In this document: positions 16,352-25,613 of the stretch, piece by piece
How the letters are laid out: every line of letters starts with the position of its first letter
Position numbering within the stretch: position 1 is the stretch's first letter
Assembly (NCBI GenBank): GCA_905480145.1
Contig: CAJQPA010000008.1
Location: forward strand, 94,015 to 158,014
Direction: 5' to 3'
Length of the DNA stretch: 64,000 nucleotides
Source of the DNA: an uncultured Flavobacteriales bacterium
Lineage (GTDB): Bacteria; Bacteroidota; Bacteroidia; Flavobacteriales_D; Crocinitomicaceae
Notes under the pieces: generated by a model
Databases searched by the model: none
Seen by the model: the letters and a program-made list of their open reading frames with translations, nothing else
What the model was told of the DNA's origin: nothing
Program-made: the position numbers and the translations under genes

Positions 16352-17122
16352 TTATTTACTTACAATATACAGTATTTCTTTTTTATCTAAACGATATTTT
16401 TCAATGAGTTCTTGGCTATAATTGGATTCCTTGTCAAACTCAATTACCCCAAAACCAGCCTTTTTTAGCCAATTTGGATAATCTCTTCCGAATAATCTAA
16501 CATGATCCTTTTGCCAATAATATTTCTCTCTATCTTCTTCAGAAGTAATAGAAGGATCCTCAAAAGTTTCTTCTCTTGTGAAATCTTGAGGCACCTGCAT
16601 AATCCCCCAGCCTCCGGGCTTCATAACGCGGTGTAGTTCAGACATGCATCTAATGGCGTCATCAACATGCTCCATAACATGATTGCAGAAAATAACATCA
16701 AAACGATTATCTTCCAATGGAATATCATGTAAATCAAAATGAAGGTCAGCTATCGGAGAAACTAAATCACCAGTCAAATAGTTTAAATTACCCTGGCTCT
16801 TGAATTTTTTATGAAAACATTGTTCTGGCGCAATATGCAAAACTGAGAGATCTTTTTTAGTGAAAAAATTCGAATGACCCTTAAGATATAGCCACATTAA
16901 ACGATGCCTTTCAAGCGTTAAATCATTTGGACATAATACATTATCTCTATGAGCTACATCTGAACCATATGAAAGAAATTTTGAAAATTTCTTTCCACAA
17001 ACAGTACATTCGACATTATCGCCTTTATACAGAAATGGAGCAATAAACTTAAAGGGATAACTCAACCTAATTAATAATGGTCGTGGTAATTTATTCAATA
17101 GTATTTTATACAGTTTTTTCAT
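16352..17122 (-). CDS. Class I SAM-dependent methyltransferase
   Basis: 256 residues. The N-terminal part has a zinc-ribbon-like Cys pattern (CTVCGKKFSKF ... VLCPNDL, about residues 39-75). The Rossmann methyltransferase core follows, with LHIAPEQ (motif I position), the acidic stretch IADLHFDLHDIPLEDNRFDVI, then HVMEHVDD and MKPGGWGIMQVP. The substrate is unknown; similar Bacteroidota proteins often sit near polysaccharide or lipid genes. Here it starts 13 bp upstream of mbnP on the same strand, so cotranscription with mbnP-mbnH is possible. A TACATTTG box lies at 17140-17147. Confidence 0.85.
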   Translation of the reverse strand: MKKLYKILLNKLPRPLLIRLSYPFKFIAPFLYKGDNVECTVCGKKFSKFLSYGSDVAHRDNVLCPNDLTLERHRLMWLYLKGHSNFFTKKDLSVLHIAPEQCFHKKFKSQGNLNYLTGDLVSPIADLHFDLHDIPLEDNRFDVIFCNHVMEHVDDAIRCMSELHRVMKPGGWGIMQVPQDFTREETFEDPSITSEEDREKYYWQKDHVRLFGRDYPNWLKKAGFGVIEFDKESNYSQELIEKYRLDKKEILYIVSK

Positions 17123-17139
17123 TCTTTCAAACTTCTAGC

Positions 17140-17147
17140 CAAATGTA
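17140..17147 (-). promoter_or_regulatory. -7 box of the methyltransferase (mbnP-mbnH) unit
   Basis: TACATTTG on the minus strand, 17 bases before ATG 17122. Confidence 0.4.
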
Positions 17148-17199
17148 ATCAAAAGAATTTTGAGGAATATTATTAGTTTCAAATTGTTTGTGATTTTAT

Positions 17200-17207
17200 T
17201 ACTTTTG
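17200..17207 (+). promoter_or_regulatory. -7-like box abutting the GTG start of the DUF4421 gene
   Basis: TACTTTTG matches TAnnTTTG and ends 3 nt before GTG 17211. If real, it would make the mRNA leaderless and exclude an upstream TTG start at 17160. Confidence 0.35.
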
Positions 17208-17210
17208 GAT

Positions 17211-18206
17211 GTGAGAATTTATTTGATCCTATTTGTTTTTTTGTTGCCATTAAACCTGCTATCTCAGGGCAAAGACTCAACCGCTTATACTTTATACCAA
17301 AAACGAGTTGTTCTATATGCGGATTTAGGATTCAATTCAGCTCCTTTTAGTCTTAAGGATAATTATAATCTAGGGGTAAAAAAGATAAAGTATAAGAATA
17401 ACATAAGAGCAGTTTTAGGTATTGGCCTCGCATATAAATGGTTTGCTTTCCGTTTAGGTTTGCCTATTCCTGGTCAAATCAAATCAATAAGTCGTTTTGG
17501 AAAAACTAATTATTATGATTTAGGTGTTAAGTTTTCAGTCAAACAAATATTTATTGACATTGACTTTAGATATTACAACGGTTATGTAATAAAAGGAGAA
17601 TATAAATGGAATGATAAACTCAATGAATTAAACCCAAATGGAATTTACCCTTCCATCACATCTTTTAGCACATCGATTAACTCATGGTATTTTAATTCTA
17701 AGAATTTAAATATGAGGGCTGTTTTTGGAAAGGTTGGCCACTATGAAAAACCCATTCACACCTGGTACATTAAGTCTTCTGTTAACTTATTTGGAATATC
17801 AAATGGTGTTTCATCAATAGTTCCCGTAGAATTATCAGACACCACTGATCGGCAAAAAACACAATCTATCGTTGCTTTTGATGTTGGAGCTATTCCTGGA
17901 TATACTTATGTTAATCGTGTCAATAATTGGCAATTCGCACTTTTTGGTGGCTTGGGAGGTGTTGTCCAGGTTCAGTCTTACAAAAAACAGAACGGCGAGT
18001 CTAAAGGCGCACTTGGTTTAGCTCCTCGCATTGACCTTAAATTCATCGGTGGTTATTCCAAGCCAAAATATTTTATTTTACTCGCTACCGACTTTGATAT
18101 TAAATCACTTAAAATAGAACGATTAAGCTATAACCAAAGTTTTTATAACATCAGGTTAATCACTGGTGTTAGACTATTAAAGAGAAAAAATAAAAAGGGA
18201 ATTTAG
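17211..18206 (+). CDS. DUF4421 family outer-membrane-type protein
   Basis: About 331 residues from GTG 17211; an in-frame TTG at 17160 would add 17 residues. GTG is preferred because the signal peptide then reads RIYLILFVFLLPLNLLSQ and a -7-like box covers the extension. The mature protein is made of amphipathic beta strands (YADLGFNSAPFSL ... GLAYKWFAFRLGLPIP ... TGVRLL) and matches DUF4421, a Bacteroidota putative beta-barrel family of unknown function. No copper or T9SS motif is visible, so its position beside the copper locus may be incidental. Its 3' end overlaps the convergent gene by 4 bases. Confidence 0.75.
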   Translation: MRIYLILFVFLLPLNLLSQGKDSTAYTLYQKRVVLYADLGFNSAPFSLKDNYNLGVKKIKYKNNIRAVLGIGLAYKWFAFRLGLPIPGQIKSISRFGKTNYYDLGVKFSVKQIFIDIDFRYYNGYVIKGEYKWNDKLNELNPNGIYPSITSFSTSINSWYFNSKNLNMRAVFGKVGHYEKPIHTWYIKSSVNLFGISNGVSSIVPVELSDTTDRQKTQSIVAFDVGAIPGYTYVNRVNNWQFALFGGLGGVVQVQSYKKQNGESKGALGLAPRIDLKFIGGYSKPKYFILLATDFDIKSLKIERLSYNQSFYNIRLITGVRLLKRKNKKGI

Positions 18207-18646
18207 AGAAAAGGAGAAGTACTTACAGGGATCAACCATTGATCTCTCAATTCTTTTAAGCTTACAACCATTGGGTTGAAGACATTCCATTCACTAAAAT
18301 CTTTGATTTCTGATATATGAATGTATTTAAAATCGTTGTTTTTCTTGAGGTAAACATTCATTCTGTTAAAGAAATCAATAGATAATTCTTTACCAAGTTC
18401 TTTTACGAAACGAACAGAAGCATCAATCGAACAACCTGAAGCATTACTCTGAGATTCATCAACACAAAGAATAATAAAACGATTTTCATAAACTAAGTGA
18501 TCTCCAAATAATTGATTACCATGAGCAGCCCATTGGGCAACGAATGCTTTAAGTTCAGAATTTAAGAATAAGATTTCTGCTTCTTTTAGTATACGATCAG
18601 ATTGATAAATCCAAACACGGCTATTTTCATTTAAATGCTGAAACAT
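18203..18646 (-). CDS. Conserved Bacteroidota protein of unknown function
   Basis: 147 residues, cytoplasmic, no Walker motifs. Homologues are often labelled ABC transporter ATPase, which nothing in the sequence supports. Conserved-looking features are RVWIYQSDR near the start, FVAQWAAHGNQLFG, and a short FIILCVDE strand. ATG 18646 is one base after the stop of the upstream FeS gene (TAAgATG) and fits better than an ATG eight codons upstream inside that gene. It is the last gene of a five-gene envelope/redox operon; the function is unknown. Confidence 0.75.
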   Translation of the reverse strand: MFQHLNENSRVWIYQSDRILKEAEILFLNSELKAFVAQWAAHGNQLFGDHLVYENRFIILCVDESQSNASGCSIDASVRFVKELGKELSIDFFNRMNVYLKKNNDFKYIHISEIKDFSEWNVFNPMVVSLKELRDQWLIPVSTSPFL

Positions 18647-18647
18647 C

Positions 18648-19436
18648 TTAAAGGTCCGCCGCGGTTGCAATCAACTCAGCTACGTCTAATACTTCAACTG
18701 AACCTTCTTTTTCAAGATTCTTTACACCATCAGTCATCATTGTATTGCAAAAAGGACAACCAGTAGCAATAATATCAGCTTTTGTTTCGACAGCCTCTTC
18801 TGTTCTTTCAATATTGATTTCTTTATCTCCCTTTTCAGCTTCTTTGAACATTTGAGCTCCACCAGCACCGCAGCAAAGTCCTTTAGTCTTGCAACGCTTC
18901 ATTTCAACAAGCTCACTGTCTAATTTTTCAATAAGCGATCTGGGTGCTTCAAAAACATTATTTGCCCTACCTAAATAACAAGGATCATGGAAAGTAATTT
19001 TCTTTCCTTTAAAAGTATCTCCTTTTTCAAGAGTTAATTTGCCTTGATTAATTAATTCCTGAATCATTTGAGTATGGTGAATTACTTCATAATTCCCACC
19101 TAGTTCAGGGTATTCATTCTTAAGCGTGTTAAAGCAATGAGGACAAGCTGTAACTATTTTTGATATTTCATAACCATCTAACACTTGGATATTCATCATT
19201 GCCTGCATCTGGAATGTAAATTCATTTCCTGCTCTTTTGGCAGGATCTCCCGTGCAACTTTCTTCTGCTCCAAGAACAGCAAACTTAACTTCACACTTGT
19301 TTAAAATCTTAACAAGTGCTTTCGTTATTTTTTTCGCTCTATCATCAAAGCTTCCAGAACAACCTACCCAAAATAAAATTTCAGGTTTTTCTCCTTTGGC
19401 GATCATCTCGGCCATTGTAGGTACAATCAAACTCAT
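18648..19436 (-). CDS. CCG-domain iron-sulfur protein (HdrB/LutA-like)
   Basis: 262 residues with two cysteine-rich CCG domains: FWVGCSGSFDDRA and ACPHCFNTLKNEYP in the first half, HDPCYLGR, then GLCCGAGGAQMF and GCPFCNTMM in the second. Such domains bind a non-cubane [4Fe-4S] cluster or pass electrons in HdrB, GlcF and LutA-type proteins. It starts 20 bp after a membrane ferredoxin-type protein that carries the electron-relay half, so the two probably form one membrane redox complex resembling HdrBC. The substrate is unknown; lactate or glycolate oxidase-type flavin subunits are not adjacent. Confidence 0.88.
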   Translation of the reverse strand: MSLIVPTMAEMIAKGEKPEILFWVGCSGSFDDRAKKITKALVKILNKCEVKFAVLGAEESCTGDPAKRAGNEFTFQMQAMMNIQVLDGYEISKIVTACPHCFNTLKNEYPELGGNYEVIHHTQMIQELINQGKLTLEKGDTFKGKKITFHDPCYLGRANNVFEAPRSLIEKLDSELVEMKRCKTKGLCCGAGGAQMFKEAEKGDKEINIERTEEAVETKADIIATGCPFCNTMMTDGVKNLEKEGSVEVLDVAELIATAADL

Positions 19437-19456
19437 TTCTTAGATCTTAAATTCGT

Positions 19457-20773
19457 TTATTCTTCGTTTGCCCAGTTCAATCTGTCCGAGGGACTAAATT
19501 GCCATGGCGCTCCGTTATTTTCAATATTTGTCAACATCCCCGCCAATTCAGTCGGGACCTTAGACTCTTCCATTACCAAATATCTTCTTAAATCAACTAT
19601 GATTGATAAAGGGTCAATGTTAACAGGGCATTCTGTTACACAAGCATTACATGATGTACAAGCCCATAATTCCTCTTCTGAAATATAATCTCCTAACAAG
19701 CTTTTTCCATCATCATAGTCAGCACCGTGCTTTCTTTTGTTATCACCAACTTCTACTAGACGGTCTCTAGTGTCCATCATAATTTTTCTTGGTGAAAGAA
19801 GTTTACCCGTAATATTTGCAGGACATGATGAAGTACATCTACCACATTCCGTACAAGAATAACTATCCATCAAATTTTTCCAAGTAAGGTCAGTTACATC
19901 TTTCGCTCCAAACATTTGAGGAACAGTATTTTCTCCTTCTGGAGGCGCAGCATAAGGATCAGCGTTCGGATCCATCATTAATTGCACTTCTTTCGTTACT
20001 GAAGCCATATTTGTGAACTTCCCCTGTGCTTCTAAATTTGAATAGAATGTATTAGGGAAAGACAATAATATGTGTAAATGTTTAGAGTAAGGTAAATAAT
20101 TTAAGAAAGAGAATACCATAATAATATGTCCCCACCACCCTATTCTTTCAATTGTATGAAGTGTTTCAATACTCAGTCCATCGAAAAATAAAGGTCCAAC
20201 AAAACTGCTAACTGTAAAACCATACGACTCTCCTGTTTCAGCTATATGCATCATTTCATCTGCACCATTCATTGTGAAGATACAAGTCACAAGAATTACT
20301 TCCATGAAAAGAATCATGTTTGCGTCTACTTTTGGCCAACCTTTCATTTCACTCATTACCAATCGAGGAACTTTAATTAAGTTTCTTCTGCTTAGAAATA
20401 CAAAAGTTGCAATCAAAGCAAGTAAGGATAGAACTTCAATAAAACTAATAATGAACGTGTAAAATGCACCAAGAGATTCAGCAAACATTCTATGACTGCC
20501 AGTTACACCATCAATAAAAATTTCGATCAATTCAATCTGAGTAATTACAAAAGCAGCATAAATGAATAAATGAAGAATTGCTGGAATAGGACGGGTAAAC
20601 ATTTTCTTTTGTCCTAAAGCAACAAGAGTCATGGTTTTCCAACGTTCTTTTTTGTTATCCGTCCTGTTAACATCTAATCCTAGATTAATGTTAGAGCGAA
20701 TTTTCATCACATTCCAACCAAAAAAACCTAATCCACCAACAAGCAGAATTGTAAAGAGTATTGAAGAAATCAT
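19457..20773 (-). CDS. Membrane-bound [4Fe-4S] dicluster protein (HdrC/NarI-like)
   Basis: 438 residues. The N-terminal half has about five membrane helices with histidines suited to heme b (PAILHLFIYAAFVIT; IERIGWWGHIIMVFSFLNYLPYSKHLHILL). The C-terminal half has two ferredoxin motifs, CTECGRCTSSCP and CTSCNACVTECP. The end carries the conserved PWQFSPSDRLNWANE. The protein likely moves electrons between the quinone pool and the cytoplasmic CCG protein encoded next. It sits in an operon after an amidase and an MlaD-like gene, a mixture of cell-wall, lipid and redox functions that I believe recurs in Bacteroidota. Confidence 0.88.
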   Translation of the reverse strand: MISSILFTILLVGGLGFFGWNVMKIRSNINLGLDVNRTDNKKERWKTMTLVALGQKKMFTRPIPAILHLFIYAAFVITQIELIEIFIDGVTGSHRMFAESLGAFYTFIISFIEVLSLLALIATFVFLSRRNLIKVPRLVMSEMKGWPKVDANMILFMEVILVTCIFTMNGADEMMHIAETGESYGFTVSSFVGPLFFDGLSIETLHTIERIGWWGHIIMVFSFLNYLPYSKHLHILLSFPNTFYSNLEAQGKFTNMASVTKEVQLMMDPNADPYAAPPEGENTVPQMFGAKDVTDLTWKNLMDSYSCTECGRCTSSCPANITGKLLSPRKIMMDTRDRLVEVGDNKRKHGADYDDGKSLLGDYISEEELWACTSCNACVTECPVNIDPLSIIVDLRRYLVMEESKVPTELAGMLTNIENNGAPWQFSPSDRLNWANEE

Positions 20774-20787
20774 ATGTGTTAAAATTA

Positions 20788-21825
20788 TTACTTAATCGTG
20801 TCTAATAAATTATGGAGTTTTTGTTCTTCGATATTTGTCAAAGGCACTCCTTTAGTTTTAGCACCAAAGACAGAAACATGAATGTACCTTTCAGGGTGAA
20901 CTTGTATATCATTGACTAAATTTTGTAACTCTTCATTTGTTTTAACCAACTCATTATATAATGTTTCATCTCCTAATAACTTACCAAGAGTACCATCACC
21001 ATTGTTTGCTTTTTCTAGTGTAGCATTGATACTGCCTAAGGTGTTTTTAGCATTAGTAATTACTCCCTTAAAATCAGATGTAACTAACTCACTCGTTATT
21101 TGCTCAACGTTTCCAATAATGGCTTTTACCTTGTCGTTACTCTTCTTTAGATTAAGAGTAATGGTTTCCACATTTGCCAGAATTCTACTCAGCTTAATTT
21201 TTTCATCAACAATTAGTAATTCAATTTCTTCAGCAGCGTTTCCAAATCTTTTTATTGCAATCTGAACCTCCTTTAAACTGCCTTCGAGAGATGATGAAGC
21301 TGTTGTATCCCAAAAAGCAGAAACACCATTTACCATTTTATCTATTGAACTCAATGCTGCTGAAACTTTTTTACTCAAAGGATCGGCATAAGATTTCACT
21401 TCATCGATCATATCTGTCGCTACACTTCCGGAAAGAGTATCGCCATCTTTGTAATATCCCTGAGAAATGTCTGATCTAAGTAATAATTTTAAACCTTTGG
21501 TTCCTAATAAATCTAGTGACGTAATTTCAACAATAGAGCCAATTGGCATTTTAATATTATCTTCTTGAATGTTAAACGAAACTTTAACTAATCTTGTAGA
21601 ATCCGATCCACCTTCATAAATAACTGATTGCACACGGCCTACAGTTACCCCATTTAAGTTCACAGCACTAGCGGGAGACAATTGACCAGCATCAGCAAAA
21701 TATGCATAGTAGTGATCATCGCCACCGAAAAAGCTATTACCTTTTAAGAAATTAACACCCGCAACTAATAATCCAATTGCCGCAACTGTAATAACTCCGG
21801 TTTTTAATTCTTTAGATATTTTCAA
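20788..21825 (-). CDS. MlaD/MCE-domain lipid transport protein
   Basis: 345 residues: one N-terminal membrane helix (about 9-28), an MCE domain (about 35-115, YAYFADAGQLSPASAVNLNGVTVGRV ... ITSLDLLGTKGLKL), then long helical segments (about 140-310). The family binds phospholipid between inner and outer membrane as a hexameric ring. The usual MlaE permease and MlaF ATPase are not in this cluster. The start is TTG 21825: it gives the family-typical MKISKELKTG, lies 4 bases after the amidase stop, and no ATG is available. Confidence 0.9.
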   Translation of the reverse strand: MKISKELKTGVITVAAIGLLVAGVNFLKGNSFFGGDDHYYAYFADAGQLSPASAVNLNGVTVGRVQSVIYEGGSDSTRLVKVSFNIQEDNIKMPIGSIVEITSLDLLGTKGLKLLLRSDISQGYYKDGDTLSGSVATDMIDEVKSYADPLSKKVSAALSSIDKMVNGVSAFWDTTASSSLEGSLKEVQIAIKRFGNAAEEIELLIVDEKIKLSRILANVETITLNLKKSNDKVKAIIGNVEQITSELVTSDFKGVITNAKNTLGSINATLEKANNGDGTLGKLLGDETLYNELVKTNEELQNLVNDIQVHPERYIHVSVFGAKTKGVPLTNIEEQKLHNLLDTIK

Positions 21826-21829
21826 AACT

Positions 21830-22978
21830 TTATTTTTCTGCTAATTTAATAGCTTTTTGCAAATTAATGCGCTCATCATTCATGAACGCAACAACAAAAG
21901 CATGTTGAAAACCACTATTTCTCAATTTCTGCTTCATTTCATTTGCTTTTTGAAAGTCTTGTATGTAACTACCTATGGTGTATTTGAACAATCCATCTTG
22001 TTGATATTGCGAAACTGTGTATCCGTTAAATTTTATGTCAGTTAATGCAATTTTTTCTCGAGAAGTTTCAATTTGCACCTTAAATTCAACTTTATTCTCT
22101 TTTGACTGAGAGTTTTCTGTCGCAGATGCTTCTGTTTTTAATGCTTCAATTGGAAGCGGAGCAACTTGCTCTATTTCTTCATCAATTCCTTCTAATTCAT
22201 TTTTATACTGTTGAAAAGCGACAAACATAGCCCCTGACATTTGTCGCTGAGTAGCTTCTGTATTTAAGAATTTCTCTTCTTTGGGATTTGTCAGAAATCC
22301 TGTCTCAATTAAAACACTCGGCATTGTTGTTTTATACAATACTAAGAATCCAGCTTGCTTCACTCCCCTGTCATATCGACCTATTCCTTTGAACTGGCTT
22401 TGTAATTTAGAAGCAAAGCTTATGGACTGATCAAGAAAAACACTCAACTGTATTTGTCTTGCGATAATTGCGTCAGGTGACATGTCAAAATCTTTGTATT
22501 TAGCCCCACCATCATCTTCTAAGTGGATAATTGCATTTTCTCTTTCAGCAACTTTTTGCTGTGACTCTGTTCTATGAAGCCCAAGCACATAGGTCTCTGT
22601 TCCAAAAGCTTGTGCACTTGCTGCATTCGCGTGAATGCATATAAATAAATCCGCTTTATTTCTATTCGCAATTTTTGCTCGCTCACTCAACTCTACAAAA
22701 ACATCTGTTTTACGCGTATAAATTACTTTAATTTCAGGATACTTCTTAGCAATTAGATCTCCCAATTGAATAGCCATTGCTAAGCAAACATGCTTTTCTT
22801 TTGCTGATGCTCCATGACAACCAGGATCTTTACCTCCATGACCAGCGTCAATTACTACCGTTTGTATAGCAGAATAAAAAGACTCGTCTTCCTGAGCAAG
22901 GAGCGAATTGATGGGCAATAACACAATAATTGTTATTATGGCACGTATTCTGATATTTCGGGATAACTTTTCAATCAT
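21830..22978 (-). CDS. N-acetylmuramoyl-L-alanine amidase (Amidase_3)
   Basis: 382 residues. After an N-terminal signal (ending NSLLAQ) comes a zinc amidase domain (about 40-245) that cleaves the amide between peptidoglycan glycan and stem peptide. Motifs are VVIDAGHGGKDPGC (zinc His about 47), ICIHANAA, and PSVLIETGFLTNPKEE with the catalytic Glu. The C-terminal 80 residues (VSQYQQDGLFKYTIGSYIQDFQKA) look like a SPOR-type or related repeat that would target denuded septal glycan. It is the first gene of a five-gene operon and divergent from lptD, with the likely promoters overlapping in the short intergenic region. Confidence 0.93.
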   Translation of the reverse strand: MIEKLSRNIRIRAIITIIVLLPINSLLAQEDESFYSAIQTVVIDAGHGGKDPGCHGASAKEKHVCLAMAIQLGDLIAKKYPEIKVIYTRKTDVFVELSERAKIANRNKADLFICIHANAASAQAFGTETYVLGLHRTESQQKVAERENAIIHLEDDGGAKYKDFDMSPDAIIARQIQLSVFLDQSISFASKLQSQFKGIGRYDRGVKQAGFLVLYKTTMPSVLIETGFLTNPKEEKFLNTEATQRQMSGAMFVAFQQYKNELEGIDEEIEQVAPLPIEALKTEASATENSQSKENKVEFKVQIETSREKIALTDIKFNGYTVSQYQQDGLFKYTIGSYIQDFQKANEMKQKLRNSGFQHAFVVAFMNDERINLQKAIKLAEK

Positions 22979-22995
22979 TTGATACTTAATTTTAA

Positions 22996-23003
22996 TAGTT
23001 TTG
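22996..23003 (+). promoter_or_regulatory. -7 promoter box of the lptD operon
   Basis: TAGTTTTG matches TAnnTTTG. It lies inside the open frame upstream of GTG 23045, which argues that the lptD start is this GTG and not TTG 22979. Confidence 0.45.
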
Positions 23004-23044
23004 CTCTTAATAATGTATCACAAAACAAATTTAACGCTCTTTTA

Positions 23045-25591
23045 GTGTTCAAAAAGCATTCCATACAGTTAGTTTTGCTCCTGGCATTGTTCATAATGTT
23101 TAGTAGTCAAGACTGTTATGGTCAGAAGAAAATTGATTCAGTCACCATTAATAGTAACGATATTGAATCTATGATCCTTTATAGCGCTAAGGATTCAATC
23201 TATTCGGACTTAAAAAACAAGCAGATACATTTATTTAATGAAGCAAAAATTGATAATGGTGAAATAACTGTTAAAGCCGGATATATTTTGATTGATTTAG
23301 AGAAAAATGAAGTGTACGCTACATATATTCTTGATGTCGATTCAGTAGAAGTTCAACACCCTGTTTTCTCAGAAGGGAGTGAAGAAATTATTGCGTCGTC
23401 CATTCGATATAATCTGAATACAGAAAAAGGATACATTGAAGAGGTTAAAATAAAGCAGGATGAAAACTTTTTGTATATGGAAATAGCCAAGAAGCATTCC
23501 AATGATGAGATTCATTTTAAAAAAGGGAGGTTTACGACATGTGATTTGGATGAACCGCATTATCACTTTCAACTATCAAAGGCCGTCATGATTCCTGAAA
23601 AAAGAATAGTCTCAGGACCAATGAATCTTTGGATCAAAGGAGTTCCCACTCCTTTAGGCTTGCCTTTTATGGTTATTCCACAGCAAGAAGACCGAACACA
23701 CGGTATAGTTTTCCCTCAATTAATCCCATTGTCAGCATATGGATTTGGTCTTCAAGATTTGGGCTACTACTTCCCTATTAATGATAGACTTCAAACTACT
23801 GTTTTCGGAACAATATTTAACAGAGGAAGTTGGGGGGTGAGAAGTGTTACTGACTATGCAAAAAAATATAAATTCCGTGGAAATATAAACCTAGGTTACC
23901 AGCGGTTTAAGTCAGGTTTTCCTGACAGTACAATTTCAAACAAAATTACACTTCAATGGCAACATCGTCAGGATATAAAAGCGAGCCCCTATTGGAACTT
24001 TTCATCCAGCGTGAATTTTATGTCGGATAACGATTCTAAAACAAATTTAGATCCTCTCAATCAGGATTATTTTAAGAATCAATTTAATTCAGATCTAAAT
24101 ATAACCAGAAATTTTCCGGGTAAGCCTATTACAGCAGGCGCCAAAATTAGATTGCTTCAGAATTCAGCTCAAGCCAATAAAACAATTTCGTTATCGAGTC
24201 CTATAATAAATCTTAACGTTACAAGGTTTTTCCCTTTTAAGAAGTTAATGACAAAAAGTTCTGGGTGGCGTGAATTATTTTACCGTTTTGGCGTTAGTTA
24301 TAGTTTTGAAGGGCAAAACAAGGCGACTTTCGCAGATTCTCTTTTGTCAAGTGAATACCTTCCGTTAATTGGAGATGAATTTTTAAATGGTATAAACCAA
24401 TCTATTTCTATTCAAACGACAGCCAGTCTATTTAAAAACACTTGGAAATTTTCTCCTATTATCCGTTACGGGAACACAATGAATTTTCAGACGATTAGTA
24501 AGGATTATGATCCAGTAACAAACAGTCCTGTCAACAATTTAAAACAGAATTTTGGCATGGCGAATTCTTTAAGCTTAACTGCTCAGTTAAATACAACGGT
24601 ATATAGTTACTATAAATTTATTGGCAATAAAGAATCATTATTGAGACATATCCTTACTCCTTCATTCTCTTATCAATATATCCCTAATTTATCTAATACA
24701 ATTACTTCCAATAATGGAGTTGACCAAACGCCTATTACTTATTCTCCATTTGAGCAATCATTGTACAGAGTTAATCAAACAACTGATATTCAGCGTGTCA
24801 ATTTTAGTTTTAATAATACATTTGAGTTAAAACGGAAATCAGATAAAGATACTGTCACTGGTTTTAAAAAAACCAGATTAATTGACGCCTTAATGATTCA
24901 AGGAAATTATGATTTATTAAAAGATTCCTTTGCTTTATCAAATATCAGATTAAGCTTAAGAATTAGTCCAATCAAATGGTTAAGCTTTGTTTCAAACGCT
25001 AATTTCTCCCCATACAACTGGGACAGCACGACGGGTTCCATTTTAAAGGAGTATGCTGTTAAGGCTGGTAAACTAGGTCGAATTATTCAAAGTAGCTTCT
25101 CTACCACTGCAACCCTAACTTCAAGGCAAAGTCGAGAAAAACTAAAAGAAAGTACTTCTCAAGTTCAAGAAAGTTCTCGTGATGTTGGGTGGAATGATGA
25201 TTATAATTATTTCCTTTTACATCCAGAGTTTATAGTGAATTATGATATCCCTTGGAAAATTTCATTTTCACATATCTACAATATTAACTTGAACCAAAGT
25301 ATTTCTTCTTTAAATCCAGATCGATTAAGTCAGACTCAAACATTGATGACAAACGGAGATATTAGTTTTACAAAAAGATGGAAGTTAGCATCTACAATTA
25401 ATTTAGACTTAGAAGATGTTGGTGTTACCAACGCACGGTTTTCACTAAGTCGCAATATGCATTGCTGGTCTCTTGCTTTTCATTGGACTCCAATTGGTGG
25501 AAATAAAAGTTTTCTATTTAGCATTAGATCAACATCATCGTTGTTTAAAGATGCCAAAATTGATATCCGTAAACCACCAGCTTTCTTATAA
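23045..25591 (+). CDS. LptD-like LPS-assembly outer-membrane protein
   Basis: About 848 residues from GTG 23045, giving the signal peptide FKKHSIQLVLLLALFIMFSSQDCYGQ. An OstA/LptA-like jellyroll follows (about 45-170: IHLFNEAKIDNGEITVKAGYILIDLEKNEVYAT), then a large beta-barrel with the family block GVPTPLGLPFMVIPQQEDRTHGIVFPQL. Bacteroidota members of this family are usually annotated as putative LptD. The protein should insert lipopolysaccharide into the outer leaflet. A TTG at 22979 would extend the protein but lies upstream of a TAGTTTTG promoter box. It leads a seven-gene operon. Confidence 0.85.
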   Translation: MFKKHSIQLVLLLALFIMFSSQDCYGQKKIDSVTINSNDIESMILYSAKDSIYSDLKNKQIHLFNEAKIDNGEITVKAGYILIDLEKNEVYATYILDVDSVEVQHPVFSEGSEEIIASSIRYNLNTEKGYIEEVKIKQDENFLYMEIAKKHSNDEIHFKKGRFTTCDLDEPHYHFQLSKAVMIPEKRIVSGPMNLWIKGVPTPLGLPFMVIPQQEDRTHGIVFPQLIPLSAYGFGLQDLGYYFPINDRLQTTVFGTIFNRGSWGVRSVTDYAKKYKFRGNINLGYQRFKSGFPDSTISNKITLQWQHRQDIKASPYWNFSSSVNFMSDNDSKTNLDPLNQDYFKNQFNSDLNITRNFPGKPITAGAKIRLLQNSAQANKTISLSSPIINLNVTRFFPFKKLMTKSSGWRELFYRFGVSYSFEGQNKATFADSLLSSEYLPLIGDEFLNGINQSISIQTTASLFKNTWKFSPIIRYGNTMNFQTISKDYDPVTNSPVNNLKQNFGMANSLSLTAQLNTTVYSYYKFIGNKESLLRHILTPSFSYQYIPNLSNTITSNNGVDQTPITYSPFEQSLYRVNQTTDIQRVNFSFNNTFELKRKSDKDTVTGFKKTRLIDALMIQGNYDLLKDSFALSNIRLSLRISPIKWLSFVSNANFSPYNWDSTTGSILKEYAVKAGKLGRIIQSSFSTTATLTSRQSREKLKESTSQVQESSRDVGWNDDYNYFLLHPEFIVNYDIPWKISFSHIYNINLNQSISSLNPDRLSQTQTLMTNGDISFTKRWKLASTINLDLEDVGVTNARFSLSRNMHCWSLAFHWTPIGGNKSFLFSIRSTSSLFKDAKIDIRKPPAFL

Positions 25592-25613
25592 AAATCAATT
25601 AACTTGGCCATCA

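Noticed and set aside
18203..18646. ABC transporter ATPase label often given to this small protein
   Set aside because: There is no Walker A, Walker B or signature motif in 147 residues.
22979..22981. TTG start for lptD
   Set aside because: The TAGTTTTG box at 22996-23003 lies downstream of it; GTG 23045 gives a normal signal peptide.
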